Notes: generated by a model not told the origin, from the sequence alone. DNA of 64,000 nucleotides from an uncultured Stomatobaculum sp. (GCF_937924975.1 NZ_CALEYG010000014.1:27435-91434); one strand, 5' to 3'. Counted from the first letter of the stretch, positions 36,069 through 45,772 are shown. Numbers and translations are program-made.

Positions 36069-36742
36069 TCTGCGGCCTCCGTGAGCACGTAGCCCTCGCC
36101 GATGCGGTTTACGATCGGGTCGTAACCGAGCGCAGCGCGCAGTTTTTTGCGGAGAGTGGAGATGTGGACGCGAATCGAGTTACTGAAGCGGTCCGCATTG
36201 CTGTCCCAGACATGGTCCAGTAATTCCTCCTGACTGACCGGACGTCCCCGGTGGAGTAAGAGATATTCTAGGATACCGAGTTCTTTCTTGGTGAGTGCAA
36301 TCGGTGAATCGGCGACACGCACGCTTCGCGTCTTACTGTCAAAAGAGAGTTTTCCGCAGGAGAGCAGAACCTCATGCTGCGTGAACTGTCTCAGGGTCAA
36401 ACTTCGGATTCTGGCCTCGAGCTCGGCGAGGTGAAAGGGCTTTGCAAGGTAGTCGTTCGCGCCGGCATCGAGCCCGGCAACCTTGTCCGTGACTTCACTC
36501 CGCGCCGAGAGAATCAGGACGCGCGTCTCGCGGTCGTACTTGCGGAGCGTTCTGAGTACAGTCATGCCGTCCGCGCCCGGTAAGTTTAGGTCGAGGACAA
36601 TGAGATCGAAACGTTCGCTTTCCAGCAGTTCTAAAGCTACGTTGCCGTCAAAACAAAAATCCACGCTGTAGGCGAGGCGGCGAAGACTTTGGACTATGGT
36701 CTCACAGAGCGCGCGCTCATCCTCAACGACTAAGATATGCAT
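36065..36742 (-). CDS. OmpR-family response regulator
   Basis: 225 residues. Receiver domain with the acidic pair in VVEDE, phospho-acceptor Asp51 (LIVLDLNLPG) and Lys in LAKPF. The C-terminal winged helix reads LTKKELGILEYLLLHRGRPVSQEELLDHVW. First gene of the two-component operon. A dyad with CTTAA cores lies about 100 bases upstream. Confidence 0.94.
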   Translation of the reverse strand: MHILVVEDERALCETIVQSLRRLAYSVDFCFDGNVALELLESERFDLIVLDLNLPGADGMTVLRTLRKYDRETRVLILSARSEVTDKVAGLDAGANDYLAKPFHLAELEARIRSLTLRQFTQHEVLLSCGKLSFDSKTRSVRVADSPIALTKKELGILEYLLLHRGRPVSQEELLDHVWDSNADRFSNSIRVHISTLRKKLRAALGYDPIVNRIGEGYVLTEAAE

Positions 36743-36838
36743 AAGAAATCCTCCTTCCGCATTGCTGGCTTCAAATTCAAGGATACGGATTCGATAGAAG
36801 TCTTCTTAAGTTGTATCACAAGCCGACATAAAATCCGC

Positions 36839-36856
36839 GTTAAGTTTTCTCTTAAC
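36839..36856. promoter_or_regulatory. Dyad between the two-component system and the redox operon
   Basis: GTTAAG-TTTTCT-CTTAAC, a perfect inverted repeat in the divergent intergenic region. The six-base core CTTAAG also occurs at 36805-36810. Possible response-regulator site. Confidence 0.35.
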
Positions 36857-36910
36857 AAAGATTTTACACGCCTTGCACTACAATGGATACAAACGAAAGG
36901 AGGAATTGCG

Positions 36911-37057
36911 GTGAAGTTCTCAAAGAAAACAGCTTTGCAAGTGGTTTTACTGGTATCTTCGGTCGCAATGATTGGCTTCGGTGCCTGGCGCGGGGAGGCA
37001 GATACCGTGCTGAGCAAGGCGATACGTCTCTGTCTGGAGTGTGTCGGCATTGGATAG
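36911..37057 (+). CDS. CD1871A-type CXXC micropeptide
   Basis: 48 residues from GTG 36911, preceded by AAAGGAGG. A basic start and one membrane helix (about 9-25) are followed by RGEADTVLSKAIRLCLECVGIG, ending in a CLEC (CXXC) motif. This matches the small CXXC family annotated after Clostridioides difficile CD1871A, which sits beside polyferredoxin membrane proteins. Function unknown; a redox or metal role is inferred. It overlaps the next gene by 17 bases. Confidence 0.8.
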   Translation: MKFSKKTALQVVLLVSSVAMIGFGAWRGEADTVLSKAIRLCLECVGIG

Positions 37058-37928
37058 AAAATGGATACAGGCTGCGGCCGCCTTGCTCACCAACATACAT
37101 CTGCCGAATTTTTTAAAGGGGAGCATCTACCGGGGGAAGGGAAAACTGGCCTGCGCGCCCGGGCTCAACTGCTATTCCTGTCCCGCGGCCTCGGGTTCCT
37201 GTCCGATCGGTGCGTTTCAGGCGGTTGTCGGAAGTTCCAAGTTCAGCTTTTCCTACTATGTGACAGGCATACTGATCTTTTTCGGCGTTCTTCTCGGGCG
37301 CTTTGTCTGCGGCTTTCTCTGCCCCTTCGGCTGGTTCCAGGAGCTGCTTCACAAGTTGCCGGGGAAAAAGCTGTCGACCAAAAACCTACGCCCTTTGACC
37401 TTCATCAAATACGCGGTACTGCTTTTCATGGTGGTGCTTCTCCCCGCGTTCGTTGTCAACGATCTCGGCATGGGAGAACCCTTTTTCTGCAAGTACCTCT
37501 GCCCGCAGGGCGTCTTAGAAGGCGCGATACCGCTCTCCGTCGTGAACTCGGGGATACGCGCGGCACTCGGCAAACTCTTTGCCTGGAAGCTCGGCATTTT
37601 GCTTAGCTTTATCCTGCTGAGTGTCTTCATCTACCGCCCCTTCTGCAAGTGGATATGCCCGCTCGGCGCTTTCTATGCCTTACTGAACAAGGTCTCGCTG
37701 GTCGGCATGCGGGTGGATGAGAGCCGCTGCATTTCCTGCGGGAGATGTGCGCGGGCCTGCAAGATGGATGTCGATGTGACCAAGACGCCGGACCACAGCG
37801 AATGCATACGCTGCGGCATGTGTGTGGAAGCCTGCCCGACCAAGGCCGTGCATTTTCGCTGCGGCTTCGGCGCCGGAAAAACGATAGAAAACAAAAAGAT
37901 AAAACGCAATCGGGAGGAAGCAAAATGA
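37041..37928 (+). CDS. Polyferredoxin membrane protein (NapH/CcoG-like, 4Fe-4S)
   Basis: 295 residues from GTG 37041. Cys-rich N-terminus (CAPGLNCYSCPAASGSC), several membrane helices, two CxxxCP motifs facing the membrane (CGFLCPFG, CKYLCPQG) and a third (CKWICPLG). Two ferredoxin clusters follow at the C-terminus (CISCGRCARACKMDV, CIRCGMCVEACP). The family carries electrons across or along the membrane. Coupled to a TlpA-like lipoprotein by ATGA, so delivery of reducing power to the outer face is likely. Confidence 0.9.
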   Translation: MSALDRKWIQAAAALLTNIHLPNFLKGSIYRGKGKLACAPGLNCYSCPAASGSCPIGAFQAVVGSSKFSFSYYVTGILIFFGVLLGRFVCGFLCPFGWFQELLHKLPGKKLSTKNLRPLTFIKYAVLLFMVVLLPAFVVNDLGMGEPFFCKYLCPQGVLEGAIPLSVVNSGIRAALGKLFAWKLGILLSFILLSVFIYRPFCKWICPLGAFYALLNKVSLVGMRVDESRCISCGRCARACKMDVDVTKTPDHSECIRCGMCVEACPTKAVHFRCGFGAGKTIENKKIKRNREEAK

Positions 37929-38935
37929 AGAAAGCAAAACTGTTGACCGGAATCGCTCTTGCACTGACCATGGGGAGTCTGGTTGCCTGCGGCGGAAAGG
38001 AAACACAGGCGGCCAAAACAAGTGAAGCCGGAACAAGCGCGGTTGTCTCGGCAAGCGGCAGTCTTGACGGCACGGCGAGCACGGATCTCGACACGCTCTT
38101 AAACCTGGAGGTCGATAACACCGAGACAGCCATGGCGCTGCACCAAAAGCTCACGGAGGCAGAGACCGCCGTACTCACGGAGAATCAGGCGCTCTGGGAA
38201 AAGGTATTTCTCGCGGCGGATAAGGGCTCGGCGATGATTGAGGACGGCAGCAACTACGGGGATTTTCTCTTAAAGACCATTGAGGACGCAAAAGGGCAGT
38301 TTAGCGAAGAGGAACTCAAAACGCTTCGCGAAGGTGCGGAGAAGATTCAAAAGATTGAGGGAAAGCTTACCATCTTGGAGCAGAAATACCCGGAGAGCGG
38401 CGCGAAGCCGGATGGCGGCAATACCGGTGTTCCGGCGGAAAACGGCAAGCCTGTCTCCGAGAGCTCGCTCGGCAGCTTCCCGGCTTTTGAGGGCAAGGAT
38501 TTAGACGGCAATGCGGTGAAGAGCAGCGAACTCTTCGGCGGGAATACCGTGACGGTCGTAAACTTCTGGTTTACAAGTTGCAGACCCTGCGTGGAAGAAC
38601 TCTCGGCGCTGGATGCGTTGAACAAGCAGCTCGCGGAAAAAGGCGGCGCCGTGGTCGGCATCAACAGCTTTACGCTGGACGGCGACGCGGCAGCGATTGC
38701 GGAGGCAAAGGATGTGCTTGCGAAGAAGGGCGCCGGTTACCGGAACCTCTGGTTCGACACCAAGGGGGAGGCCGGCAAGTTTGCAATGGGCATCTATTCC
38801 TTCCCGACCAGCTATGTGGTAGACCAAAAGGGGAACATTGTGGGGGAGCCTATCGTCGGCGCAATCACGGAGAAAAAGCAGGCGGAGCGCCTCAATCAGC
38901 TGATTGCGCAGGCGCTTGCAAGCGCAAAAAAATAA
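37925..38935 (+). CDS. TlpA-like thioredoxin-fold lipoprotein
   Basis: 336 residues from ATG 37925. Lipobox LVAC (Cys about 22), then a helical spacer (about 60-165) with no recognised domain. A C-terminal redoxin domain (about 180-336) has active site TSCRPCVEEL (CxxC) and a cis-Pro region in YSFPTSYVVD. Extracellular thiol reductase or oxidase. Partners are the polyferredoxin and CXXC peptide upstream. Confidence 0.92.
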   Translation: MKKAKLLTGIALALTMGSLVACGGKETQAAKTSEAGTSAVVSASGSLDGTASTDLDTLLNLEVDNTETAMALHQKLTEAETAVLTENQALWEKVFLAADKGSAMIEDGSNYGDFLLKTIEDAKGQFSEEELKTLREGAEKIQKIEGKLTILEQKYPESGAKPDGGNTGVPAENGKPVSESSLGSFPAFEGKDLDGNAVKSSELFGGNTVTVVNFWFTSCRPCVEELSALDALNKQLAEKGGAVVGINSFTLDGDAAAIAEAKDVLAKKGAGYRNLWFDTKGEAGKFAMGIYSFPTSYVVDQKGNIVGEPIVGAITEKKQAERLNQLIAQALASAKK

Positions 38936-39017
38936 GCGCAGCGGAAACAAGCGAAGTTCTCAAAGGGCAGAAATGCCGGAAGAGAAAAAGAAGAGAAGAT
39001 AAGCGGACACTCGGTCT

Positions 39018-39044
39018 TTGAAACGGCCTGTCGCATGGTATAAT
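39018..39044 (+). promoter_or_regulatory. Promoter for the membrane protein at 39096
   Basis: A perfect TATAAT (39039-39044) with TTGAAA (39018-39023) 15 bases upstream, a short spacer. Its presence argues against the TTG at 39018 as the gene start. Confidence 0.45.
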
Positions 39045-39095
39045 TTCGTTGACGCGGTTCCTTTGCGAAATTTGAGAAAACGAGGTTATTTTGCG

Positions 39096-40121
39096 ATGGG
39101 CTTTTATTATGGTGCTTTGCTGTTTGTGGGGATGACGCTGCTATCTGCCTGCATGGTGCCTGTCGTGTACTTTCAACTTCGCAGTGCAGTCCTTGCGGAG
39201 AGAGAGGTGCCGGGCTGGGTTTATAAGCTCGGACATGCAGTGCACGGTCGCGGCCCGGATCACTATGAGGACTTGACCACGCCCGAGGCGCTCAGAGAGG
39301 CGAGATTGTTTCTGCTTGGCATTTTTCTCGGGAATATCCTGGTCATTGCCTATAAGTATCACAGCGGTCTCAATCTCTATGCGGCCGGCTATTTTGCGCT
39401 ACGCGCGGAATTTGGGATTGTCCTCGTGATGCGCATTCTCGTGGTACAGGGAAAGAATCTTTGGTGGCTGTTTCATCGCCATGAAGAGATGCATTACTAT
39501 TCTGCCTCCATGGCAGTCTGGGGCACGGCATTTTTTACCTCCTTTCTCCTCATGCTAACGGTGAGCTTGACGGGAGTTCCGGCGCCGCCGCTTCGGGTAC
39601 AGATTGCGGAGAGCACACTGACGCCCGGTTTGAGCCGCGGAAGGGATTTGCTGGCCGAGGGATTTTCGCTCGATGGGTATAGCGCCGATACGGAGGTGGA
39701 ATTCGCGGAGATCAAGGGCGTCTATGATTACAAAGCGCTTACCATGGAGCTTCGGCGAGACGGGAAGCGCTACGGCAGGGTCAGGCTGGTACCGAACGGA
39801 AGGCCGCACGCCAAGCTGAAAGACTGTGTGCTGGTTTCCTGCTATTTCACACCGGAAGACGAGGGCTTTTCGGAGGTCGCCGTGCAGGGCAAAAAGATAG
39901 CGGAACTGAAGGTGCAGGATTTTCAAAAACACCCCCCCGCAGAGCTGTTTGCGATTGAGGCGCCGGATGTGAAAGAATCGGTGCAAGCGGATTTTGTGTT
40001 CCTGCGACTGCAGACCGAACCCTACACACTCTTTACGAGCTATGTGTTTGAAGGCAGCTTTACCATGGAGGGAGAGCCGCTCCGTTACAAGGTTCATGCG
40101 GATCAAACACGCTGGGAGTGA
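39096..40121 (+). CDS. Unknown membrane protein with large soluble C-terminal domain
   Basis: 341 residues from ATG 39096 (GAGG upstream; a TTG at 39018 is in frame but precedes the promoter). Four hydrophobic segments in the first half. A His/Trp-rich stretch (WWLFHRHEEMHYYSASMAVWG) lies before the fourth. About 170 residues of beta-rich domain follow, probably outside. No family recognised. It lies downstream of the TlpA-like gene but has its own promoter. Confidence 0.6.
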   Translation: MGFYYGALLFVGMTLLSACMVPVVYFQLRSAVLAEREVPGWVYKLGHAVHGRGPDHYEDLTTPEALREARLFLLGIFLGNILVIAYKYHSGLNLYAAGYFALRAEFGIVLVMRILVVQGKNLWWLFHRHEEMHYYSASMAVWGTAFFTSFLLMLTVSLTGVPAPPLRVQIAESTLTPGLSRGRDLLAEGFSLDGYSADTEVEFAEIKGVYDYKALTMELRRDGKRYGRVRLVPNGRPHAKLKDCVLVSCYFTPEDEGFSEVAVQGKKIAELKVQDFQKHPPAELFAIEAPDVKESVQADFVFLRLQTEPYTLFTSYVFEGSFTMEGEPLRYKVHADQTRWE

Positions 40122-40425
40122 GAGCAAATAAACCGGAAAACCTTGCGCGTCGCTAAGACGACTCGGGCAGGTCTATACCGCAACGTAAGAGACGGGTGCT
40201 ACTCAGAACATCCATGCGGTCCGGTATAGGCTTTGCGTCACTCTGTTGTCCTGGCGAAAGATAAGGTACGGCTGTTGCCTTGTCAAAAACAGTCGGAAAT
40301 GGTGTTATAATTTTGTCAAATAGAGAAATTGACGGAGAATGGAGAGAACTGGTAGTATCTAAGGCACAAGTTACTGTGCTGCGCGGTTTGGCGTTGTTTT
40401 CTGCCACAGGCAGAGAAAGGATACT
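40122..40425. other. 304-bp gene-free stretch with an unexplained inverted repeat
   Basis: No convincing gene on either strand; the minus-strand frame here matches nothing I know. CTATACCGCA (40173-40182) can pair with GGTATAG (40223-40229) and TGCGG (40215-40219). A promoter lies at 40303-40311, followed by a 115-base leader with a short GCACA/TGTGC hairpin. The stretch before the promoter may be a small RNA or remnant DNA. Confidence 0.4.
40303..40311 (+). promoter_or_regulatory. Extended -10 promoter for the SemiSWEET gene
   Basis: TG-T-TATAAT, a perfect extended -10. TTGTCA lies 20 bases upstream, longer than usual. Confidence 0.5.
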
Positions 40426-40686
40426 ATGTCAGAGAAAGTACTGACCGGACTCGGGTGGTTTGCAACCTGTGTCTCCGTCATGATGTATGTCTCCTACATT
40501 CCGCAGATTATGAACAATCTGCACGGAATGAAGGGCACACCGATTCAACCGCTGGTTGCAGCGATTAACTGTACCCTATGGGTTATTTACGCGCTCTCTA
40601 AAAAGAAGAGAGACTATCCGGTGGCTATGGCGAACGCGCCGGGCATCATTTTCGGATTGATTGCCGCGATTACGGCGCTGATCTGA
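40426..40686 (+). CDS. SemiSWEET sugar transporter
   Basis: 86 residues, three membrane helices: one triple-helix bundle that works as a dimer. Conserved family features are visible: the PQ motif in VSYIPQIMNNL, GTPIQPLVAAINCTLWVIYAL with the Asn and Trp of the binding site, and NAPGIIFGLIAAITAL. Facilitated diffusion of mono- or disaccharides. Monocistronic, between its own promoter and a terminator. Confidence 0.9.
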   Translation: MSEKVLTGLGWFATCVSVMMYVSYIPQIMNNLHGMKGTPIQPLVAAINCTLWVIYALSKKKRDYPVAMANAPGIIFGLIAAITALI

Positions 40687-40711
40687 GTGTGTAATTGAAA
40701 TCATATTTGCG

Positions 40712-40747
40712 AAGAGAGCCCTCTACTGCGTAGCGGACTCTCTTTTA
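40712..40747 (+). terminator. Rho-independent terminator after SemiSWEET
   Basis: Seven-pair stem AAGAGAG / CTCTCTT with further weak pairing inside, then a T run. Confidence 0.7.
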
Positions 40748-40790
40748 TCGATTGGTATACAAATCGGGAATATGGCAGCTCGGCGAGTGC

Positions 40791-40863
40791 TGCGTTTCTG
40801 CAAAACGCAATACTCTGGTATCCCTGTTCCGAAAACGGTGCGAACAGGCAGAAGCGGGGGTAT
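40791..40863 (+). other. Structured leader upstream of the CDF transporter
   Basis: Two consecutive hairpins, TGCGTTT/AAACGCA (40791-40809) and CTGTTC/GAACAG (40824-40847). The second is enclosed by ATAC/GTAT (40810-40813 with 40860-40863). It lies 57 bases before a metal-efflux gene. It does not show the conserved core of the NiCo or yybP-ykoY riboswitches that I know. Confidence 0.35.
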
Positions 40864-40919
40864 GAAAGATGCACATAAAAGGCACATTGTAACAAGCCGG
40901 AAACGCAAGGAGAAAAGAA

Positions 40920-42062
40920 GTGAACGAAGTCAAACAAGAAAGTGTAAAGCAGTCGCTGGAGGAGAGAAATCGGGGCATCGTTAGAACTTCCGCCATCGGT
41001 ATCGCCGCCAACATTTTTCTCGCGGCCCTAAAGGCGGTCATCGGAATCGCGTCAAATTCAATCGCCGTAACCCTGGATGCGATCAATAATCTGACCGACG
41101 CCCTCTCTTCGGTGATTACGATTATCGGAACCAAGCTCGCGGGAAAACAGCCGGACAAAGAACATCCGATGGGCCACGGACGCATTGAGTACTTAAGTGC
41201 TCTTCTGGTCTCTGCACTGGTGCTCTATGCGGGTCTCAGCTCGCTGGTGGAATCCGTCAAGAAGATTCTGCACCCAGAAAAGGCAAGTTATTCTCTGCTG
41301 AGTCTCGGCATCATTGCGTCAGCGGTTCTTGTAAAGCTGATGATGGGCAGCTATGTGAAGCGACAGGGAGAAAAACTGAATTCCGCGGCTCTGATTGCCT
41401 CCGGTTCCGATGCATCCTTTGACGCTTTGCTCTCCGGCTCGGTGCTTGTTTCGGCCTTGATTTTTCTGTTCACCGGGATTTCCCTCGAGGCCTATGTCGG
41501 CGCGCTGCTCTCGGTCGTCATTGTGAAGTCCGGCTATGAGATGATGCAATCCACGCTCGATGAAATACTCGGCAAGCGAGCGGATGCGGCGCTCACACAG
41601 AAGATTCGCGCGCTGCTCACGGAGGACAAAGAGGTCATCGGTGCCTACGATCTATTTCTCAATGATTACGGTCCCGATCGCTTTTACGGAACAGTGCATC
41701 TGGAACTCCCGGATACGATGACGGTAGAGGAGGTGGATGTACTCTCAAGAAAGCTACAGAAAAAGGTGTTCCGAGCGACGGGCGTTATCATGGTTTCCAT
41801 CGGTGTTTACGCTTACAATACCAAGGGCGATGCGGCGGCGGAAATGCGCAATGAAGTGCAGAAACTTGCGCTCTCGCACGAGTGGATTTTACAGCTGCAC
41901 GGGTTTTATGCCGAATTGGATAAAAAATACCTGCGTTTTGATATTGTCGTGGATTTCTCGAAGAGCCCGAAAGAGGCAGCGGAGGCGTTGAAGCAAGAGA
42001 TAGAGGCGCGTTATCCGGGGTATATCGTGGATATTACCGCCGATGCGGATATTTCCGACTGA
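40920..42062 (+). CDS. Cation diffusion facilitator (CDF) transporter
   Basis: 380 residues from GTG 40920 (CAAGGAG upstream). Six helices with metal-site residues: LDAINNLTDALSS in helix 2 (Asp...Asp), HPMGHGRIEYLSAL after it, and SDASFDALLSGS in helix 5. The cytoplasmic domain is long and duplicated (two ferredoxin-like parts, about 205-380), larger than usual. Probably exports Zn, Mn or another divalent metal in exchange for protons. Confidence 0.92.
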   Translation: MNEVKQESVKQSLEERNRGIVRTSAIGIAANIFLAALKAVIGIASNSIAVTLDAINNLTDALSSVITIIGTKLAGKQPDKEHPMGHGRIEYLSALLVSALVLYAGLSSLVESVKKILHPEKASYSLLSLGIIASAVLVKLMMGSYVKRQGEKLNSAALIASGSDASFDALLSGSVLVSALIFLFTGISLEAYVGALLSVVIVKSGYEMMQSTLDEILGKRADAALTQKIRALLTEDKEVIGAYDLFLNDYGPDRFYGTVHLELPDTMTVEEVDVLSRKLQKKVFRATGVIMVSIGVYAYNTKGDAAAEMRNEVQKLALSHEWILQLHGFYAELDKKYLRFDIVVDFSKSPKEAAEALKQEIEARYPGYIVDITADADISD

Positions 42063-42070
42063 TAGAATAC

Positions 42071-42099
42071 TTGCATTTTTTCTACACTTCGGGTAAAAT
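42071..42099 (+). promoter_or_regulatory. Sigma-A promoter for the secreted protein at 42144
   Basis: TTGCAT (42071-42076), 17-base spacer, TAAAAT (42094-42099). Confidence 0.7.
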
Positions 42100-42143
42100 G
42101 TAATAAATTTGTAAAGATTATAAGCGGAGTCGAGAGGAAGAGC

Positions 42144-42647
42144 ATGAAGAGAAATATGGGTGCGGGAAAAAAAGTTATCACGGCAGTTGTCATCAGCGCT
42201 GCGATTTTTGCCGGCAGCTTTGCGGCGCTCGGCGCCAAGAAGAGCGCCTATACCTTCCAGAGCGGCGGCGCAAAGATTACCTGCGGCCAGAGCGCCAAGG
42301 GTATTCTCAACGCACTCGGCAAGGCGGATAAGATGATTGTCCAGGAAGCGGTGCAGGGCAACGGCAAGGAGAGAATTTACAGCTTCAAGGGCTTTGAACT
42401 CTGTACTTTGAGCGAGAACAACGGCGCACAGAAGGTACAGTCGGTCTGCATTCTCGATAAGAATGTCAGCACCCCGGAGGGCATACGCCTCGGTTCTACG
42501 CGCGAGGCGGTTGAGAAGGCCTACGGCACGGGCTGCAAAGAGGACGAGGGCGTGCTCTATTACACGCTCGGCGACACCGAACTCAAGATTTATCTGACCA
42601 ATGATGTGGTCGACGGCATCGAATATCTGATTGCAGACAAATCATAA
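42144..42647 (+). CDS. Unknown secreted protein
   Basis: 167 residues. Signal peptide (hydrophobic about 11-30, no lipobox Cys), then a small domain with two Cys near residues 49 and 93. RLGSTREAVEKAYGTGCKEDEGVLYYTLGDTELKIYL recalls BamE-like folds in which a helix follows an LGST turn. No function assigned. Own promoter and terminator. Confidence 0.65.
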   Translation: MKRNMGAGKKVITAVVISAAIFAGSFAALGAKKSAYTFQSGGAKITCGQSAKGILNALGKADKMIVQEAVQGNGKERIYSFKGFELCTLSENNGAQKVQSVCILDKNVSTPEGIRLGSTREAVEKAYGTGCKEDEGVLYYTLGDTELKIYLTNDVVDGIEYLIADKS

Positions 42648-42652
42648 GGCGG

Positions 42653-42682
42653 AAGCGGCGCTCGAAAGGGTGCCGCTTTTTC
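42653..42682 (+). terminator. Rho-independent terminator
   Basis: Seven-pair stem AAGCGGC / GCCGCTT followed by T; 30 bases before the groESL operator. Confidence 0.85.
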
Positions 42683-42708
42683 TGTCCTGCAACAAAATCC
42701 AAAAAAAG

Positions 42709-42735
42709 TTAGCACTCAAACCTTGACACTGCTAA
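42709..42735. promoter_or_regulatory. CIRCE-like HrcA operator for groESL
   Basis: TTAGCACTC-N9-CACTGCTAA. The left half is perfect; the right half matches the consensus GAGTGCTAA at seven of nine positions. It overlaps the -35 region of the groESL promoter. Confidence 0.85.
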
Positions 42736-42751
42736 CAACAAATGTTATAAC
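42723..42751 (+). promoter_or_regulatory. groESL promoter
   Basis: TTGACA (42723-42728), 17-base spacer, TATAAC (42746-42751). The -35 lies inside the CIRCE element, so HrcA would block RNA polymerase. Confidence 0.85.
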
Positions 42752-42813
42752 TGCTCTTGTTGAGAAGATAAAAACAAAATGCAGTTCATGTTTGGTGAAG
42801 GAGGCATTGTATT

Positions 42814-43101
42814 ATGAAGCTGGTACCGTTATTTGACCGTGTCGTGCTGAAGAAGATGGTTGAGGAAGAGACCACCGCATCCGGAATTGTGTTGCCGGGT
42901 CAGGGCGACAAGGAGAAGCCGGGTCAGGGCGAGATCATTGCGGTGGGTCCGGGCGGACTTGTGGACGGCAAGGAAGTCAAGATGCAGGTCAAGGCAGGCG
43001 ACAAGGTTCTGTACTCGAGATATGCGGGTTCCGATGTGGAGCTCGACGGCGTGAAGTATGTCGTGATTAAGCAGAGCGATATCCTTGCGGTGATGGAATA
43101 A
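42814..43101 (+). CDS. groES: Co-chaperonin GroES
   Basis: 95 residues, usual length. KLVPLFDRVVLKKM start, mobile-loop region EEETTASGIVLPG and the VLYSRYAGSDVELDG strand. Caps the GroEL chamber. AAGGAGG precedes the ATG; groEL follows by 27 bases. Confidence 0.98.
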   Translation: MKLVPLFDRVVLKKMVEEETTASGIVLPGQGDKEKPGQGEIIAVGPGGLVDGKEVKMQVKAGDKVLYSRYAGSDVELDGVKYVVIKQSDILAVME

Positions 43102-44754
<1,653 letters not shown>

Positions 44755-44779
44755 GCAGCCGTTTCGGTACAAAACAAAT

Positions 44780-44824
44780 AAAAACAGCGGGCAGTTCGGA
44801 AATTCCGAGCTGCCCGCTGTTTTT
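44780..44824. terminator. Bidirectional terminator after groEL
   Basis: Long near-perfect stem (AAAAACAGCGGGCAG and its complement, extended by TCGGAA/TTCCGA with one extra base) with A and T ends. Shared with the convergent AraC-family gene. Confidence 0.92.
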
Positions 44825-44850
44825 GTTTGCCATTCAAAAGAGAGTTTTTT

Positions 44851-45720
44851 TTATGGTGTGGCTGCAGAATGCGGCTGGGAAATCTGTTCCCTGTATTTTC
44901 CGGGCGAGATTCCGATTTCTTTGTGGAATACGGTAATGAAATAGTTGTAATCGGGATAGCCGCAGCGGTAGGCGATTTCTGAAATCGAGAGCCGGGGATT
45001 CTCTGTCAGCAACAACTTAGCCTTTTCAAGGCGCATATGCTGAATCTGTTTGGCCGGTCCCCGCCCGTAATTCTGTTTACATAATTCGTAGAGTCGCGTT
45101 CTTCCGATTTTGAAGTGGGAAGCAATTTCAGAGGACGTAAGATTTTCTGTGAAATGTTCTTGTAAGAAGGCGTCTAAACTGACGGGAAGTTTCTCTTGGT
45201 GGAGAGAGACCATACGTTCCATACATAGATAAATGCCGACCGCTGAGAGAATTTTGGTTGCGGACTTGATGTATTCTTCGGAAGTTAAAGGACGTTCCCA
45301 ACAAGCCCCTTTCAAGACAGTGTAATCGACGTTCAATTTTTTCGTGTATTCTTTTATTTTTTCCCATCCGTCCTCTCGGTTCCGATAACTGAACACATGG
45401 CCGAGAAGTAGGTAGCCTACCACCAAGTTCCCGATGACAAGCGGGGAAATGCTCTCTGTCATGCCGGCATAACATCGATAGGTATAGGTGCTTTTGGTTC
45501 TGGCGGCATAGGCACAGGAGCGAGCATCACACTCACGGCATTCGTTGTAGCCGTTCGGAGTGGCGCGCAGTATCCGGCAAAACGAAGGGAGCGACTCCGG
45601 ATAAGAGGCGAGCTCATGAAAGTTCTCATCAAAAACACAAGTTCGGATTTTGGTCAATGTGTAGAAATCTTTCAGCAAACTATGGAGTTTTACCAGGTCG
45701 AATGTTGAAATCATCCTCAA
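44851..45720 (-). CDS. AraC-family regulator with PocR sensory domain
   Basis: 289 residues. The N-terminal PocR domain (about 5-165) includes the Cys-rich CRILRATPNGYNECRECDARSC segment and a YRCYAGMTESISPLVIGN strand. The C-terminal AraC helix-turn-helix pair (about 185-285) has LTSSEIASHFKIGRTRLYELCK and LSISEIAYRCGYPDYNYFITVFHKEIG. PocR domains are linked to sensing small diols and similar molecules. Divergent from the sugar locus, which it very likely regulates. Confidence 0.9.
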   Translation of the reverse strand: MRMISTFDLVKLHSLLKDFYTLTKIRTCVFDENFHELASYPESLPSFCRILRATPNGYNECRECDARSCAYAARTKSTYTYRCYAGMTESISPLVIGNLVVGYLLLGHVFSYRNREDGWEKIKEYTKKLNVDYTVLKGACWERPLTSEEYIKSATKILSAVGIYLCMERMVSLHQEKLPVSLDAFLQEHFTENLTSSEIASHFKIGRTRLYELCKQNYGRGPAKQIQHMRLEKAKLLLTENPRLSISEIAYRCGYPDYNYFITVFHKEIGISPGKYREQISQPHSAATP

Positions 45721-45743
45721 ATCCCCCTTTGGTTATTTCTCGT

Positions 45744-45772
45744 ATTATACAATAGCGACGAACAAAAACAAA
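45744..45772 (-). promoter_or_regulatory. Promoter of the AraC-family gene
   Basis: On the minus strand: TTTGTT (complement of 45767-45772), 17-base spacer, TATAAT (complement of 45744-45749). Confidence 0.6.

Noticed and set aside
40791..40863. NiCo or yybP-ykoY riboswitch before the CDF gene
   Set aside because: The conserved core sequences of both classes are absent; only generic hairpins remain.
40772..40984. Small basic open frame before the CDF gene
   Set aside because: No ribosome site, overlaps the CDF start and the hairpin leader; composition looks random.
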